Assembly (NCBI RefSeq): GCF_030296695.1
Contig: NZ_AP027737.1
Location: 3,038,001 to 3,102,000, forward strand
Source of the DNA: Agromyces mangrovi
GTDB taxonomy: Bacteria > Actinomycetota > Actinomycetes > Actinomycetales > Microbacteriaceae
DNA length: 64,000 nt
Direction: 5' to 3'
Positions within the stretch are counted from its first letter, which is position 1, and each line of letters starts with the position of its first letter. Position numbers and translations under genes: made by a program. Below are positions 39,715 through 47,643 of the stretch, one piece after another. The notes under the pieces are model-generated. The model worked only from the letters and a program-made list of their open reading frames with translations, had not been told where the DNA came from and did no database searches.

Positions 39715-40116
39715 ATGTCGCTCGAATCGCTCCGCACGATCGTCGGGTCGATCACGGTCGCCGGCGACGCGTCGCCGCGGGTGGAGCTCACGCCCGCGGC
39801 GGCGGAGCTCATCGACCGGCTCTGGTCGGCCCACGGCCCGCTCATGTTCCACCAGTCGGGCGGATGCTGCGACGGCAGTTCGCCCATGTGCTACCCGGCC
39901 GGGGAGTTCGTCACGGGGGAGGCCGACATGCTGCTCGGCGAACTCGTGCTCGACGAGGACCGCTCCGTGCCGTTCTGGATGTCGGCGGAGCAGTTCGCGC
40001 TCTGGCGGCACACCTACCTGTCGGTCGACGTCGTCCCGGGCCGGGGGAGCGGGTTCTCGCTCGAGGCTCCGGAGGGCGTGCGCTTCCTCATCCGCTCGCG
40101 GCTGATGGGCGCCTGA
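39715..40116 (+). CDS. DUF779 protein, aldehyde-dehydrogenase partner
   Basis: A 133-residue protein whose family (DUF779) is recurrently encoded next to acetaldehyde dehydrogenases. Its mark is the Cys-rich block MFHQSGGCCDGSSPMCYP near residue 45, which could bind metal or take part in thiol chemistry. No biochemical role is established. It starts 4 nt after the aldehyde dehydrogenase stop, so the two are co-transcribed. Confidence 0.88.
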   Translation: MSLESLRTIVGSITVAGDASPRVELTPAAAELIDRLWSAHGPLMFHQSGGCCDGSSPMCYPAGEFVTGEADMLLGELVLDEDRSVPFWMSAEQFALWRHTYLSVDVVPGRGSGFSLEAPEGVRFLIRSRLMGA

Positions 40117-40132
40117 CCGGCACCGAGACACC

Positions 40133-40205
40133 CCACCGGGCGACGAGTCGCCTGCCCGTGCGAAGCCGGGGGAACGGCCCGCGCACAAAACTCGTCGCCC
40201 GGTGG
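40133..40205. repeat. long inverted repeat with CGACGAGT core
   Basis: Two perfect 16-bp arms (40133-40148 and 40190-40205) enclose a 41-nt spacer. A third, direct copy of the inner GGGCGACGAGT lies at 40231-40241. The element sits in the gene-free stretch between DUF779 and the FKBP gene and could act as a terminator or be a dispersed REP-like repeat. No ORF is supported here. Confidence 0.65.
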
Positions 40206-40347
40206 TGTGGCACTGCCGACAACGCTGCTCGGGCGACGAGTTCGTGGATTTCAGGATGCATCCGGGGTGCCCGCCGCGCAAGCAGATGAGGGACACGTGT
40301 CCCGCTTCCGCGTTGCCCGAGCAGTGGTCATCCGATTGGATGGAGGC

Positions 40348-40719
40348 ATGACAGACACCAACAGCAAGCCCGAGGTCGACGCACCGGAGGGCCCCGCGCC
40401 CCTCGAGCTCGTCATCGAGGACATCGTCGTCGGTGACGGCGCCGAGGCCCAGCCCGGCTCGACCGTCGACGTGCACTACCTCGGCGTCGAGTACGACTCC
40501 GGTGCGGAGTTCGACTCGTCGTGGAGCCGCGGCCAGTCCATCAACTTCCCGCTCGCGGCGCTCATCGCCGGCTGGCAGGAGGGCATCCCCGGCATGAAGG
40601 TCGGCGGTCGTCGCAAGCTCGTCGTGCCGCCGCACCAGGCCTACGGCCCCGCCGGCGGCGGGCACCAGCTCTCGGGCAAGACGCTCATCTTCGTCATCGA
40701 CCTGCTCGGCGTCAGCTGA
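40348..40719 (+). CDS. FKBP-type peptidyl-prolyl cis-trans isomerase
   Basis: A 123-residue single-domain FKBP without a signal peptide, so cytoplasmic. The family pattern is clear: GSTVDVHYLGVEYDSGAEFDSSW, the active-site GWQEGIPGMKVGGRRKLVVPP, and GKTLIFVIDLLGV at the end. It should speed prolyl bond isomerisation during folding. The frame is open upstream; the ATG at 40348 has TGGAGG just before it. It stands alone and ends at a strong hairpin. Confidence 0.93.
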   Translation: MTDTNSKPEVDAPEGPAPLELVIEDIVVGDGAEAQPGSTVDVHYLGVEYDSGAEFDSSWSRGQSINFPLAALIAGWQEGIPGMKVGGRRKLVVPPHQAYGPAGGGHQLSGKTLIFVIDLLGVS

Positions 40720-40733
40720 GCGGCACCTCTCAC

Positions 40734-40766
40734 CGAACGACCCGGCGCAGCGCGCCGGGTCGTTCG
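40734..40766. terminator. terminator hairpin after the FKBP gene
   Basis: A perfect 15-bp stem (40734-40748 with 40752-40766) follows the FKBP stop by 14 nt and is followed by GTCGTTCAC. It lies between convergent genes and probably serves both. Three tandem copies of the decamer TCACGCCCGC (40771-40800) come next; on the minus strand they repeat the stop codon region of the emfourin-like gene. Confidence 0.75.
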
Positions 40767-40790
40767 TCGTTCACGCCCGCTCACGCCCGC

Positions 40791-41066
40791 TCACGCCCGC
40801 TCGCGCTCGCCGCGCTCCTGCACGCGGTCGACCAGCTCGCGCCACGGTCCGTCGAGCTGCCGGTCGGCGAGGCGCGCCTCGTGCGGCCGGCACTCGATGC
40901 GGTAGGTGAACCGGTCGGGCTGCGCCTCGGTCTCCGGCACGTCGTCCCACGGGATCGACGCGATCAGCAGGTACCAGGTCTCCGGGTCTGGCTGGTCGTC
41001 GACGTGCACCCGCCAGCGCACGGACAGGCCGGCGAACCCGCCGCTGCGCGACACGGTGACGTCCAT
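40791..41066 (-). CDS. emfourin-like inhibitor of M4 metalloproteases
   Basis: A 91-residue protein with the small-inhibitor pattern VTVSRSGGFAGLSVRWRV, a central DRFTYRIECRPHEARLADRQLDG and a terminal LVDRVQERG helix. Emfourins are cytoplasmic inhibitors encoded beside protealysin-like M4 proteases, and such a protease lies 3.1 kb away (44214-45323). The ATG at 41066 has a TACCAT hexamer ending 6 nt upstream (leaderless). No signal peptide is visible, which fits a cytoplasmic guard role. Assignment rests on sequence likeness plus the nearby target. Confidence 0.75.
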   Translation of the reverse strand: MDVTVSRSGGFAGLSVRWRVHVDDQPDPETWYLLIASIPWDDVPETEAQPDRFTYRIECRPHEARLADRQLDGPWRELVDRVQERGERERA

Positions 41067-41208
41067 GACGCGATGGTACCGGCCCGCCCCGCGGGGCCGC
41101 GGAAAAAGATTCGATGCGGATGCATCCGAATCACCGACCCCACCGGAAGACATGGGTGACAGCAGTTCTCCGCCCCGGACATCGGGGCCAGATGAGGAGG
41201 AAGATCCC

Positions 41209-42051
41209 ATGCGCACCAGAACAGCCGCCGGAGCAGCAGCCGGCATCGTCGCAGGCGCGGCTCTCGCGCTCGGCGCAGTCGCACCCGCGTCGGCAGAGGA
41301 GGGCGACGTCGCCATGCTGAGCGTGCTCCACGGCGTGCCCGGCCTGACCGTCGACGTCTACGTGAACGACGACCTCACCCTCGAGGACTTCGAGCCCGGC
41401 GACCTGGCCGGCCCGCTCGAGCTCCCGGCCGGCACCTACAGCGTGCAGATCAACGCGGCCGACTCCGAGGACGCCGCGATCGGCCCGGTCGACCTCCCGC
41501 TCGAGGCCGGCATGAACTACACCGCCGCCGCGCACCTCGACGCCGACGGCGCGCCGACCGCGTCCCTGTTCACGAACGACACCTCCTCGTCGGCCGCCGG
41601 CGAGGGCCGCCTGACCGTGCGTCACATCGCCGCGGCTCCCGCGGTCGACGTGCTCGCGGGCGGCGAGGCCGTCGTCACGGACCTCGCGAACCCGGACGAG
41701 GCGTCGCTCGACCTGCCGGCGGGCACGATCTCCGCATCGGTCGCCGCTGCGGGGACGACCGACCCGGTGCTCGGGCCGGCCGACGTGACCGTCAACGAGG
41801 GCGAGCTCACCATCGCGTACGCGTGGGGCAGCCTCGAGGACGAGAACCTCGCGCTCGCCGTGCAGACCGTCGGCGGACTCCACTCGGCCCCGGGCGACGT
41901 GCCCGCGGGTGAGGCGGGTCTCGCTGCGACCAACGCGCCCGTCGATGCGACGGTGTGGTGGCTCGGTGCCTCCGCCGCCGTGCTGTTGCTGGGTGCGGCC
42001 GTGGCGATCGGCGTGGCCGACCGTCGCAGCCCGGTCCGGAGCAAGCGCTGA
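41209..42051 (+). CDS. DUF4397 surface protein with C-terminal membrane anchor
   Basis: A 280-residue exported protein. The signal peptide is clear (positive start, Ala-rich core, cleavage near APASA-EEG). DUF4397 beta-sandwich repeats begin VAMLSVLHGVPGLTVDVYVNDD and RLTVRHIAAAPAVDVLAGG. The C-terminus is one helix (WWLGASAAVLLLGAAVAIGV) and a basic tail, like a sortase substrate, but no LPxTG is present. It is followed 5 nt later by a class F sortase and then a sigma/anti-sigma pair, so it is the likely cell-wall client of that system. AGGAGGAAG precedes the ATG. Confidence 0.85.
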   Translation: MRTRTAAGAAAGIVAGAALALGAVAPASAEEGDVAMLSVLHGVPGLTVDVYVNDDLTLEDFEPGDLAGPLELPAGTYSVQINAADSEDAAIGPVDLPLEAGMNYTAAAHLDADGAPTASLFTNDTSSSAAGEGRLTVRHIAAAPAVDVLAGGEAVVTDLANPDEASLDLPAGTISASVAAAGTTDPVLGPADVTVNEGELTIAYAWGSLEDENLALAVQTVGGLHSAPGDVPAGEAGLAATNAPVDATVWWLGASAAVLLLGAAVAIGVADRRSPVRSKR

Positions 42052-42056
42052 GCGCC

Positions 42057-42773
42057 ATGAACCGGACGAGGGCGGCCTCCGTCGCAGCGGCCTGCTGCGC
42101 GGGGGCCGCTCTCGCGGCGCTGCTGGCGGCGGGCACCCTGGCCGCGGGCTCGGTCGGCGCGGCAGGCTCGACGGATGTCGCGGGGCAGGCGCCGATCCCG
42201 GTGATCGACGCATCCGTGCCGGTGCCCTCCGCGGCATCCGTCGAACCTGCCGAGGCCGGCACCGCGAGCGTGCCCTCCGTGCCCGTGCGCAGCTCGGCAC
42301 TCGACGACCAGCCCGCCGATCCGACCGAGGCGCCCGTGCGGCTGCACGCCCCCGGCATCGGGGTCGACGTGGAGGTCGTGCGGGTCGGCATCGTCGACGG
42401 CGACGTGATGGAGCTCCCCGAGAACCCGAACGTGGCGGGCTGGTACCGCTACGGACCGGGCATCGGCGACGAGTCGGGCACCGTGGTCGTGGCCGCGCAC
42501 GTCGACTCCCTCGAGTTCGGCCTGGGCCCGTTCGCCGCCATCGCGGACGCGCCGGTCGGCACCGAGATCGTGCTGACCTCGGCCGAGGGGACGACGGAGC
42601 GCTTCGTGATCGCCTCCCGCGACGCCGCCCGCAAGGGATCGGTGGACTGGGACGCCGTGTTCGACCGCTCCGGCGAACGCCGGCTCGCGATCATCACGTG
42701 CGGCGGCGAGTTCGACTGGGAGCGACGCACCTACCTGGACTCGGTCGTGGTGTTGACGGAGCCCGTCGGGTGA
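42057..42773 (+). CDS. class F sortase
   Basis: A 238-residue sortase with an N-terminal signal anchor and a Ser/Pro/Ala-rich linker. The catalytic domain (VRLHAPGIGVDVEVVRVGIVDGD) contains the catalytic His in VVVAAHVDS, the Cys in LAIITCGGEF and the Arg in WERRTYLDSVVVLT. It should join surface proteins to peptidoglycan. Class F is the usual sortase class in actinobacterial DUF4397 loci. It lies between the DUF4397 gene and the ECF sigma gene, and all read in the same direction. Confidence 0.9.
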   Translation: MNRTRAASVAAACCAGAALAALLAAGTLAAGSVGAAGSTDVAGQAPIPVIDASVPVPSAASVEPAEAGTASVPSVPVRSSALDDQPADPTEAPVRLHAPGIGVDVEVVRVGIVDGDVMELPENPNVAGWYRYGPGIGDESGTVVVAAHVDSLEFGLGPFAAIADAPVGTEIVLTSAEGTTERFVIASRDAARKGSVDWDAVFDRSGERRLAIITCGGEFDWERRTYLDSVVVLTEPVG

Positions 42774-42785
42774 GGCGGCGATCAC

Positions 42786-42791
42786 TATGCT
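42786..42791 (+). promoter_or_regulatory. -10 element upstream of the ECF sigma gene
   Basis: TATGCT, 5 of 6 to the -10 consensus, lies after the sortase stop. An ATG inside it (42787) is in frame with the sigma gene but would be part of the promoter, which supports the downstream GTG at 42880 as the real start. Confidence 0.45.
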
Positions 42792-42879
42792 GGTGGACAC
42801 GATCGCGGCGACGGCGCCCGGTGCGCCGGGCACGCTCGTGGTCGAGTACCCGACGGCCGCGAGGAGGCAACGGAGGCAC

Positions 42880-43428
42880 GTGGAGGATCCCGCGAATGAC
42901 GACCGACGGCTCGCCGAGGCGTTCCGCAACGGCGAGGAGTGGGCCGTTGCGGCGGCGTACGGAAGGTGGTCGAGACTCGTGTTCACCATCGCCGTGCGTT
43001 CCCTCGGCAACAGCCAGGACGCCGAGGACGTGACCCAGCAGGTCTTCGTGAAGGCGTGGCGGTCGCGCGACCGGTTCGATCCCGAGCGGTCGCTGTCGGC
43101 CTGGCTGACCGGCATCACGCGGTTCACCGTGGCCGACATGCACGAGGCGAGGTCGCGCGAGCGGCGGCTCGCCGAGGCGGCAGCGGGCGAGCTCGCGGTC
43201 ACCGAGACGGTCGATCCCCGACTCGAGGAGCGCGTGCTGGTCGCCGACGAGCTCTCGCACCTGCCGCCGGAGCCGCGCCGGATCATGCACCTGGCCTATT
43301 ACGAGGGGCTCACCCACGGGCAGATCGCCGAACGGATCGGCATGCCGCTCGGCACCGTGAAGAGCCACGTCAGACGAAGTCTCACCCGCATGCGAGCCCG
43401 ATTGGAGGTGGATGATGCTGCACTGTGA
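42880..43428 (+). CDS. ECF-type RNA polymerase sigma factor
   Basis: A 182-residue sigma factor with region 2 (LVFTIAVRSLGNSQDAEDVTQQVFVKAW, then LSAWLTGITRFTVAD) and region 4 (LPPEPRRIMHLAYYEGLTHGQIAERIGMPLGTVKSHVRRSL). It should direct RNA polymerase to its own regulon, most simply the sortase locus. I choose the GTG at 42880 with GGAGG upstream over an ATG at 42787 lying in a -10 hexamer; the SD spacing of 3 nt is short. The anti-sigma gene begins 17 nt before its stop. Confidence 0.9.
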   Translation: MEDPANDDRRLAEAFRNGEEWAVAAAYGRWSRLVFTIAVRSLGNSQDAEDVTQQVFVKAWRSRDRFDPERSLSAWLTGITRFTVADMHEARSRERRLAEAAAGELAVTETVDPRLEERVLVADELSHLPPEPRRIMHLAYYEGLTHGQIAERIGMPLGTVKSHVRRSLTRMRARLEVDDAAL

Positions 43429-44200
43429 CGACGATGAACTCGCCGTGATCGCCCTGGGCGACCGCGAGCCGACGCGCGAGGAGCGCGACCACCTCGACGG
43501 GTGCCTCCGCTGCATGGGGGAGCTCGATGCGCTCCGCGCGGCATCCGACCTCGCTCGCGAGACCGTGGGCGCCCCGCTCCAGGCCCCGCCCGCGTCGGTC
43601 TGGGCCGGCATCCACGCCGAGCTCGGCCTGGGCGAAGCGCTCAGGGCGACACCGGCGGATGCCTCCGAAGCGGACGAGGCACCCGCGGCACCCGCTGCGC
43701 CGCCTCCTGCGACCGTGCCGCCCGCCCCCGTCGACCTGGCCGAGCGCCGCCGCGCCCGCGGCTCCCGCTTCTGGGCGCCGCTGCTGGCCGCGGCCGCCGT
43801 GCTCGGGCTGGTGGTGGGCGTCGGTGCCGGCATCTGGTGGAACTCCCGCGAGCCCGACCCGACCGTGCTGGCCGAGGCGGAGCTCGCGGGCTTCCCCGAC
43901 TGGCCGGGCGCGAGCGGCGTCGCGGTGGTCGAGGAGCTGCCCGACGGCACGCGCGAGGTCGTGGTCGACCTCTCCGGCGTCGACGACCCGGACGACCTGC
44001 TCGAGGTGTGGCTCATCCGCGGTGACGCGTCCGGCCTCGTGAGCATCGGGCTGCTCGACGGTGCGACCGGTCGCTTCACGGTGCCGGCCGGCCTCGACCT
44101 GGGGGAGTACCCGCTGGTCGACGTCTCGGCCGAGCCCGACGACGGCGACCCGGCGCACTCGGGCGACTCGATCGTGCGCGGCGACCTGCGCGGCGCCTGA
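43412..44200 (+). CDS. zinc-type anti-sigma factor with RskA-like C-terminal domain
   Basis: A 262-residue membrane anti-sigma factor. The N-terminal zinc motif is HLDGCLRC (H-x3-C-x2-C) near residue 30. A Pro/Ala linker leads to one transmembrane helix (FWAPLLAAAAVLGLVVGVGAGIWW), and the outer part (VVVDLSGVDDPDDLLEVWLIRG) is RskA-like. It should hold the co-encoded ECF sigma factor at the membrane until proteolysis or a redox signal frees it. The ATG has TTGGAGG upstream and overlaps the sigma gene. Confidence 0.9.
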   Translation: MMLHCDDDELAVIALGDREPTREERDHLDGCLRCMGELDALRAASDLARETVGAPLQAPPASVWAGIHAELGLGEALRATPADASEADEAPAAPAAPPPATVPPAPVDLAERRRARGSRFWAPLLAAAAVLGLVVGVGAGIWWNSREPDPTVLAEAELAGFPDWPGASGVAVVEELPDGTREVVVDLSGVDDPDDLLEVWLIRGDASGLVSIGLLDGATGRFTVPAGLDLGEYPLVDVSAEPDDGDPAHSGDSIVRGDLRGA

Positions 44201-44213
44201 GCCCGCCGGTTCG

Positions 44214-45323
44214 TCAGCCGGCGAGCACGCCCACCTCCGCCCACCCCTCGGCGACGGCGAGCGCCTCCGCCGAGGTGTCGCTGAAGCGAGCGCGGGCGGT
44301 GTCGAGCGTGGCCGCGGCGAACCCGGCGAAGTCGGTGTCGCGTCCGATGCGGTCGCTCGTGAGGGTGTCGTACCAGACCCGGCCCGCGCGTTCCCAGGCC
44401 GGGCCGCCGAGGCGCAGCGCGGCGACCACGAACGCCCGGTTCGGGATGCCCGAGTTGAGGTGCACGCCGCCGTTGTCCTCGCGCGTCTCGATGTAGTCGC
44501 GCAGATGGGCGGGCTGCGGGTCGCGGCCCAGCACGTCGTCGTCGTAGGCCGTGCCCGGGGCGATCATGGAGCGGATGGCGTCGCCCTCGACCTGGTCGGT
44601 GAACAGCCCCTCGCCGATGAGCCAGCTCGCGTCGCGCGCCTCCTGGCGGCGAACGTACTGCTCCAGCAGCGCGCCGAACACGTCGGAGACGTGCTCGTTC
44701 AGGGCGCCCGACTGCCCCTGGTAGCGCAGGTTCGCGGTGCGCTCGGTCACGCCGTGGGCGAGCTCGTGCCCGATCACGGAGAGCGAGTTGGTGAAGCCGA
44801 CGAACACCTCACCGTCGCCGTCGCCGAACACCATGCGCTCGCCGTCCCAGAACGCGTTGTCGTAGTCGCGCCCGTAGTGCACGGTGGCGTCGAGCGGCAT
44901 GCCCGCCCCGTCGATCGAGTCGCGCCCGTAGGCCTCGAACAGGAAGCCGAACATGTCGCCGAGGCCGTCGTACGCCTCGGTCACCGCCTCGTCGCCCGTG
45001 TCGGGCCCGCCTTCGCTGCGCACGAGGCGCCCGGGCAGCACCTCCCGGCCGCCCGCGTCGGAGATGCGGCGGAACGGCGTGCCCGGCGCACGGTCGGCCG
45101 GTGCGGGCGCGGCCCGCACCCCGGGCGGGCTCGGCGGATGCTCGTCGGTGCAGCGGAACTCGCGGAACGGCGCGTCGCGGTCGAGCGTGCGCCGCGCGGC
45201 GATGGCCGCGTGCCCGAGCTCGGGCTGCACGGCGATGCGGGCCAGCAGGTACGGCGGAACGATCCAGGAGCGGTGCGCTGCAGGTCGGGTGCGGGCGTCG
45301 GCTCGAGGCATCCGTGTCGTCAT
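44214..45323 (-). CDS. protealysin-like M4 metalloprotease
   Basis: A 369-residue thermolysin-family protease with HELAH at residues 186-190 and the third zinc ligand Glu210 in NEHVSDVFG. A terminal block has NRAFVVAALRLGG and HLNSGIPN. There is no signal peptide. The short propeptide carries IVPPYLLARIA at residues 21-31, the mark of protealysin-like precursors rather than long FTP-type propeptides. Such enzymes act intracellularly or leave by unknown routes and are restrained by emfourin-type inhibitors. A candidate inhibitor is at 40791. It is divergent from the CPBP gene. Confidence 0.92.
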   Translation of the reverse strand: MTTRMPRADARTRPAAHRSWIVPPYLLARIAVQPELGHAAIAARRTLDRDAPFREFRCTDEHPPSPPGVRAAPAPADRAPGTPFRRISDAGGREVLPGRLVRSEGGPDTGDEAVTEAYDGLGDMFGFLFEAYGRDSIDGAGMPLDATVHYGRDYDNAFWDGERMVFGDGDGEVFVGFTNSLSVIGHELAHGVTERTANLRYQGQSGALNEHVSDVFGALLEQYVRRQEARDASWLIGEGLFTDQVEGDAIRSMIAPGTAYDDDVLGRDPQPAHLRDYIETREDNGGVHLNSGIPNRAFVVAALRLGGPAWERAGRVWYDTLTSDRIGRDTDFAGFAAATLDTARARFSDTSAEALAVAEGWAEVGVLAG

Positions 45324-45413
45324 GGCTCGATGCTCGCACGCGCCGCCGACGACTCGTCCACGAACGCGCCGACCGCCTGCGCGAGTCCGCATCCGGTATG
45401 CGATCCTGAAACG

Positions 45414-46256
45414 GTGACCGTCGCCACGCCCGCCACGACCGACACGCGCACCGCCCGCACGTGGGCGCTCGTGCCCGCCCTCATCGTGTGCGGCGCGGCC
45501 GTGCTGCTGTTCGGCGTGCAGCTCAAGTGGCCCGGCTACGCGATGCTCGCGGTGGGGCTCGTCGTCGCCTGGATCGTCGAGCGCGCGACCGGCGAGCACG
45601 CGCTGCTGCGCGACCTCGGGCTGATCGCGCTCGGCCAGGTGATCATCTCCACCATCTCGCTCGAGGCCGACATCAGCTACGCGAACATGGCGCTCATGGG
45701 GGCGGTGCTCGCGCTCGCTGTGGCCGTGCCGTACGTGATCTCGCGGTTCGTGTTCGGCGATCGCATCATCCGCTTCCCGTGGCGCACGGGGCATCGCTGG
45801 ACGCCGGTGCAGTGGTCGTACCTGGGCCTCGTGGTGCTGCTCGGCTGGCTGATCCTGCCGTTCTACTTCATCACGTCTGGCGTGTACACGAACTGGCCGA
45901 CCGTCACCGAGCCCGACGAGATCGCGCGCCTGTTCGTCGGCGTCAACGCGGTGGGCATCTGGGACGAGCTGTTCTTCATCGTCACGTGCTTCGCGCTGCT
46001 GCGCCGGCACTTCCCCGACTGGCTCGCGAACTGCCTGCAGGCGATCGTGTTCGTGTCGTTCCTGTGGGAGCTCGGCTACCAGTCCTGGGGCCCGCTGCTG
46101 ACGATCCCGTTCGCGCTGCTCCAGGGCTGGACGTTCCGGCTCACGAAGTCGCTCACGTACGTGATCACGGTGCACCTGCTGTTCGACCTCGTGGTGTTCC
46201 TCGTGATCGTGTACGCGCACCTCGGCGTGCCGCCGATCTTCCTGCTCGCGCCGTAG
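45414..46256 (+). CDS. CPBP-family (CAAX protease-like) membrane protein
   Basis: A 280-residue membrane protein with about eight helices. The region GIWDELFFIVTCFALLRRHFPDW resembles the first CPBP motif, although the usual EE pair reads DE. FVSFLWELGYQSWGP and VHLLFDLVVFLVIV look like the later motifs. It may be a glutamic intramembrane protease or a non-catalytic relative. The GTG start lies 91 nt from the divergent protease start. The altered motif lowers confidence in activity. Confidence 0.7.
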   Translation: MTVATPATTDTRTARTWALVPALIVCGAAVLLFGVQLKWPGYAMLAVGLVVAWIVERATGEHALLRDLGLIALGQVIISTISLEADISYANMALMGAVLALAVAVPYVISRFVFGDRIIRFPWRTGHRWTPVQWSYLGLVVLLGWLILPFYFITSGVYTNWPTVTEPDEIARLFVGVNAVGIWDELFFIVTCFALLRRHFPDWLANCLQAIVFVSFLWELGYQSWGPLLTIPFALLQGWTFRLTKSLTYVITVHLLFDLVVFLVIVYAHLGVPPIFLLAP

Positions 46257-46280
46257 CCGTGGCCTTGACTCGGCCGCCGC

Positions 46281-46628
46281 TCAGGCGGCGGTGAGGTACT
46301 CGGCCAGCACGACCGCGTGGTTGTGCTCGCGATCCTTCGCGCCGTAGAGCAGCGTCACGTGCGGGTGCGTGCGCACGTAGTTGCGGAGGTACTCCGCGGC
46401 CGCATTGGTCGCGAGCTCCGCTCGGTACTGCTCGGCGAACTCGTCCCAGCGCTCGAGGTGCGCATGCCACTCGGCCCGCAGCGCGGGTGAGGGGGCGACG
46501 TCCTTCGTCCACGAATCGAGCACGGCCCGCTCCTGGGTCATGCCGCGCGGCCAGAGTCGGTCGACGAGGATGCGCACCCCGTCATCTGGTTCGGGATCGT
46601 CGTAGACCCGTTTCAGCCTGACGTCCAT
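46281..46628 (-). CDS. DUF488 family protein
   Basis: A 115-residue protein of the DUF488/YeaO type, with KRVYDDPEPDDGVRILVDRLWPRGM at the start, LDSWTKDVAPSPALRAEW in the middle and VTLLYGAKDREHNHAVVLAEYL at the end. The function is unknown; the family is often found near metal or stress genes. The ATG at 46628 has an AGGAGG site. It is divergent from the ArsR-ArsC fusion gene with 105 nt between starts. Confidence 0.85.
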   Translation of the reverse strand: MDVRLKRVYDDPEPDDGVRILVDRLWPRGMTQERAVLDSWTKDVAPSPALRAEWHAHLERWDEFAEQYRAELATNAAAEYLRNYVRTHPHVTLLYGAKDREHNHAVVLAEYLTAA

Positions 46629-46718
46629 ACCTCGATCATCCTCCTGTTGAACCGTTTCGGCTCGATTTCCGCGCGACTGCCGCCGATTCGTGTCCTCGTC
46701 CGGTCGGTCTCGCTTCTG

Positions 46719-46736
46719 TATAGACTCCCGCCTATG
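46719..46736 (+). promoter_or_regulatory. ArsR operator over the fusion-gene start
   Basis: TATAGA-N6-CCTATG overlaps the TAGACT -10 (46721-46726) and the ATG at 46734. It closely matches the perfect repeat CATAGA-N6-TCTATG upstream of the second arsC gene (47626-47643). The shared motif marks both as operators of the locus, consistent with repression and autoregulation by the ArsR domain. Confidence 0.7.
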
Positions 46737-47630
46737 AATGACGCGGCGGATGCCCCTGGGGCCGAGCGGTCCCTGACGGTGCTCGCCGACCCCACTCGCG
46801 TGCGCATCCTCGGGCTCATCCGCGACGCCGACGGCGGCCGCGAACTCGTCGGGCGCCTGGCCGACGAGCTCGGGGTGTCGCAGCCGACCGTGAGCCACCA
46901 CATGCGCGCGCTCCTCGCAGAGGGCGTCGTGCGCCGCGAGCCCGACGGGCGGCGTGCCTGGTACTCCATCGACCCGTCGAGCAGCGATCGTGTCGAGGCC
47001 GTGCTCGGTCGCCCCGCGGCGCCCTCAGCGCCGCCCGACCTCGCGCGTATCACCGCGGACCTCGCCGAGCGCTTCCGCGGCACGTTCAGTCGCGAGACGG
47101 TCGCGCACTACGTCGCCGACAGTCACCGCCGGCTCGCGGCGACCGGGCCCGCGGCGCGCCTCGCCTCCCGCACCGCGGCGTTCACGGCGTCGCGCCTGAG
47201 CGCGCTGGATCGCGCCGAGGGTCCCGAGGCCGCCGTACCCGAGGTGCTCTTCGTGTGCGTCGAGAACGCGGGCAGGTCGCAGATGGCCGCGGCGATCCTG
47301 CACCAGTTGGCGGGTGACCGCGTGGTCGTGCGCACCGCCGGTTCCGAGCCGGCGGGGGAGGTGCGCGGCACGGTGGTCGCGGCGCTCGACGAGATCGGCG
47401 TGCCGCTCGGCGGCGAGTTCCCGAAGCCGCTCACCGACGAGGCCGTGAAGGCGGCCGACGTGGTGATCACGATGGGGTGCGGCGACGCGTGCCCCGTCTT
47501 CCCCGGCCGCCGCTACCTCGACTGGGAGCTCGACGACCCGGCGGGGCGGCCCCTGGAGGCGGTGCGCCCGATCCGCGACGACATCGAGTCGCGGGTGCGG
47601 GGCCTGCTGGCCGAACTTCACATTTCATAG
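46734..47630 (+). CDS. ArsR-ArsC fusion: arsenic repressor joined to arsenate reductase
   Basis: A 298-residue fusion. Residues 1-90 are an ArsR winged helix (LTVLADPTRVRILGLI, GVSQPTVSHHMRALLAEGVV). Residues about 95-140 are the three-helix segment that precedes actinobacterial arsenate reductases (FSRETVAHYVADSHRRL). The rest is a low-molecular-weight-phosphatase-fold ArsC with P-loop CVENAGRSQMA and the Cys pair in MGCGDACPVFPG. It links sensing and reduction of arsenic in one chain. A TAGACT hexamer ends 7 nt before the ATG (leaderless). Confidence 0.9.
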   Translation: MNDAADAPGAERSLTVLADPTRVRILGLIRDADGGRELVGRLADELGVSQPTVSHHMRALLAEGVVRREPDGRRAWYSIDPSSSDRVEAVLGRPAAPSAPPDLARITADLAERFRGTFSRETVAHYVADSHRRLAATGPAARLASRTAAFTASRLSALDRAEGPEAAVPEVLFVCVENAGRSQMAAAILHQLAGDRVVVRTAGSEPAGEVRGTVVAALDEIGVPLGGEFPKPLTDEAVKAADVVITMGCGDACPVFPGRRYLDWELDDPAGRPLEAVRPIRDDIESRVRGLLAELHIS

Positions 47631-47643
47631 ATCACTGTCTATG
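47626..47643 (+). promoter_or_regulatory. ArsR operator at the second arsC promoter
   Basis: CATAGA-N6-TCTATG is a perfect 6-bp inverted repeat overlapping the stop of the fusion gene and a TATGCT -10 (47640-47645). A second inverted repeat, GCTTTCTCG-N5-CGAGAAAGC, follows at once in the leader of the arsC gene. Confidence 0.7.

Noticed and set aside
39715..40116. DUF779 protein as a redox selenoprotein-like factor
   Set aside because: The GGCC block is suggestive only; no selenocysteine signal or supporting context is visible.
40771..40800. three tandem copies of TCACGCCCGC as a CRISPR or VNTR array
   Set aside because: Only three perfect decamers without spacers at the stop of the inhibitor gene; too small for an array call.
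42787..42879. 31-residue N-terminal extension of the ECF sigma factor
   Set aside because: The ATG is inside a TATGCT promoter hexamer, and the extension is unlike sigma factors.
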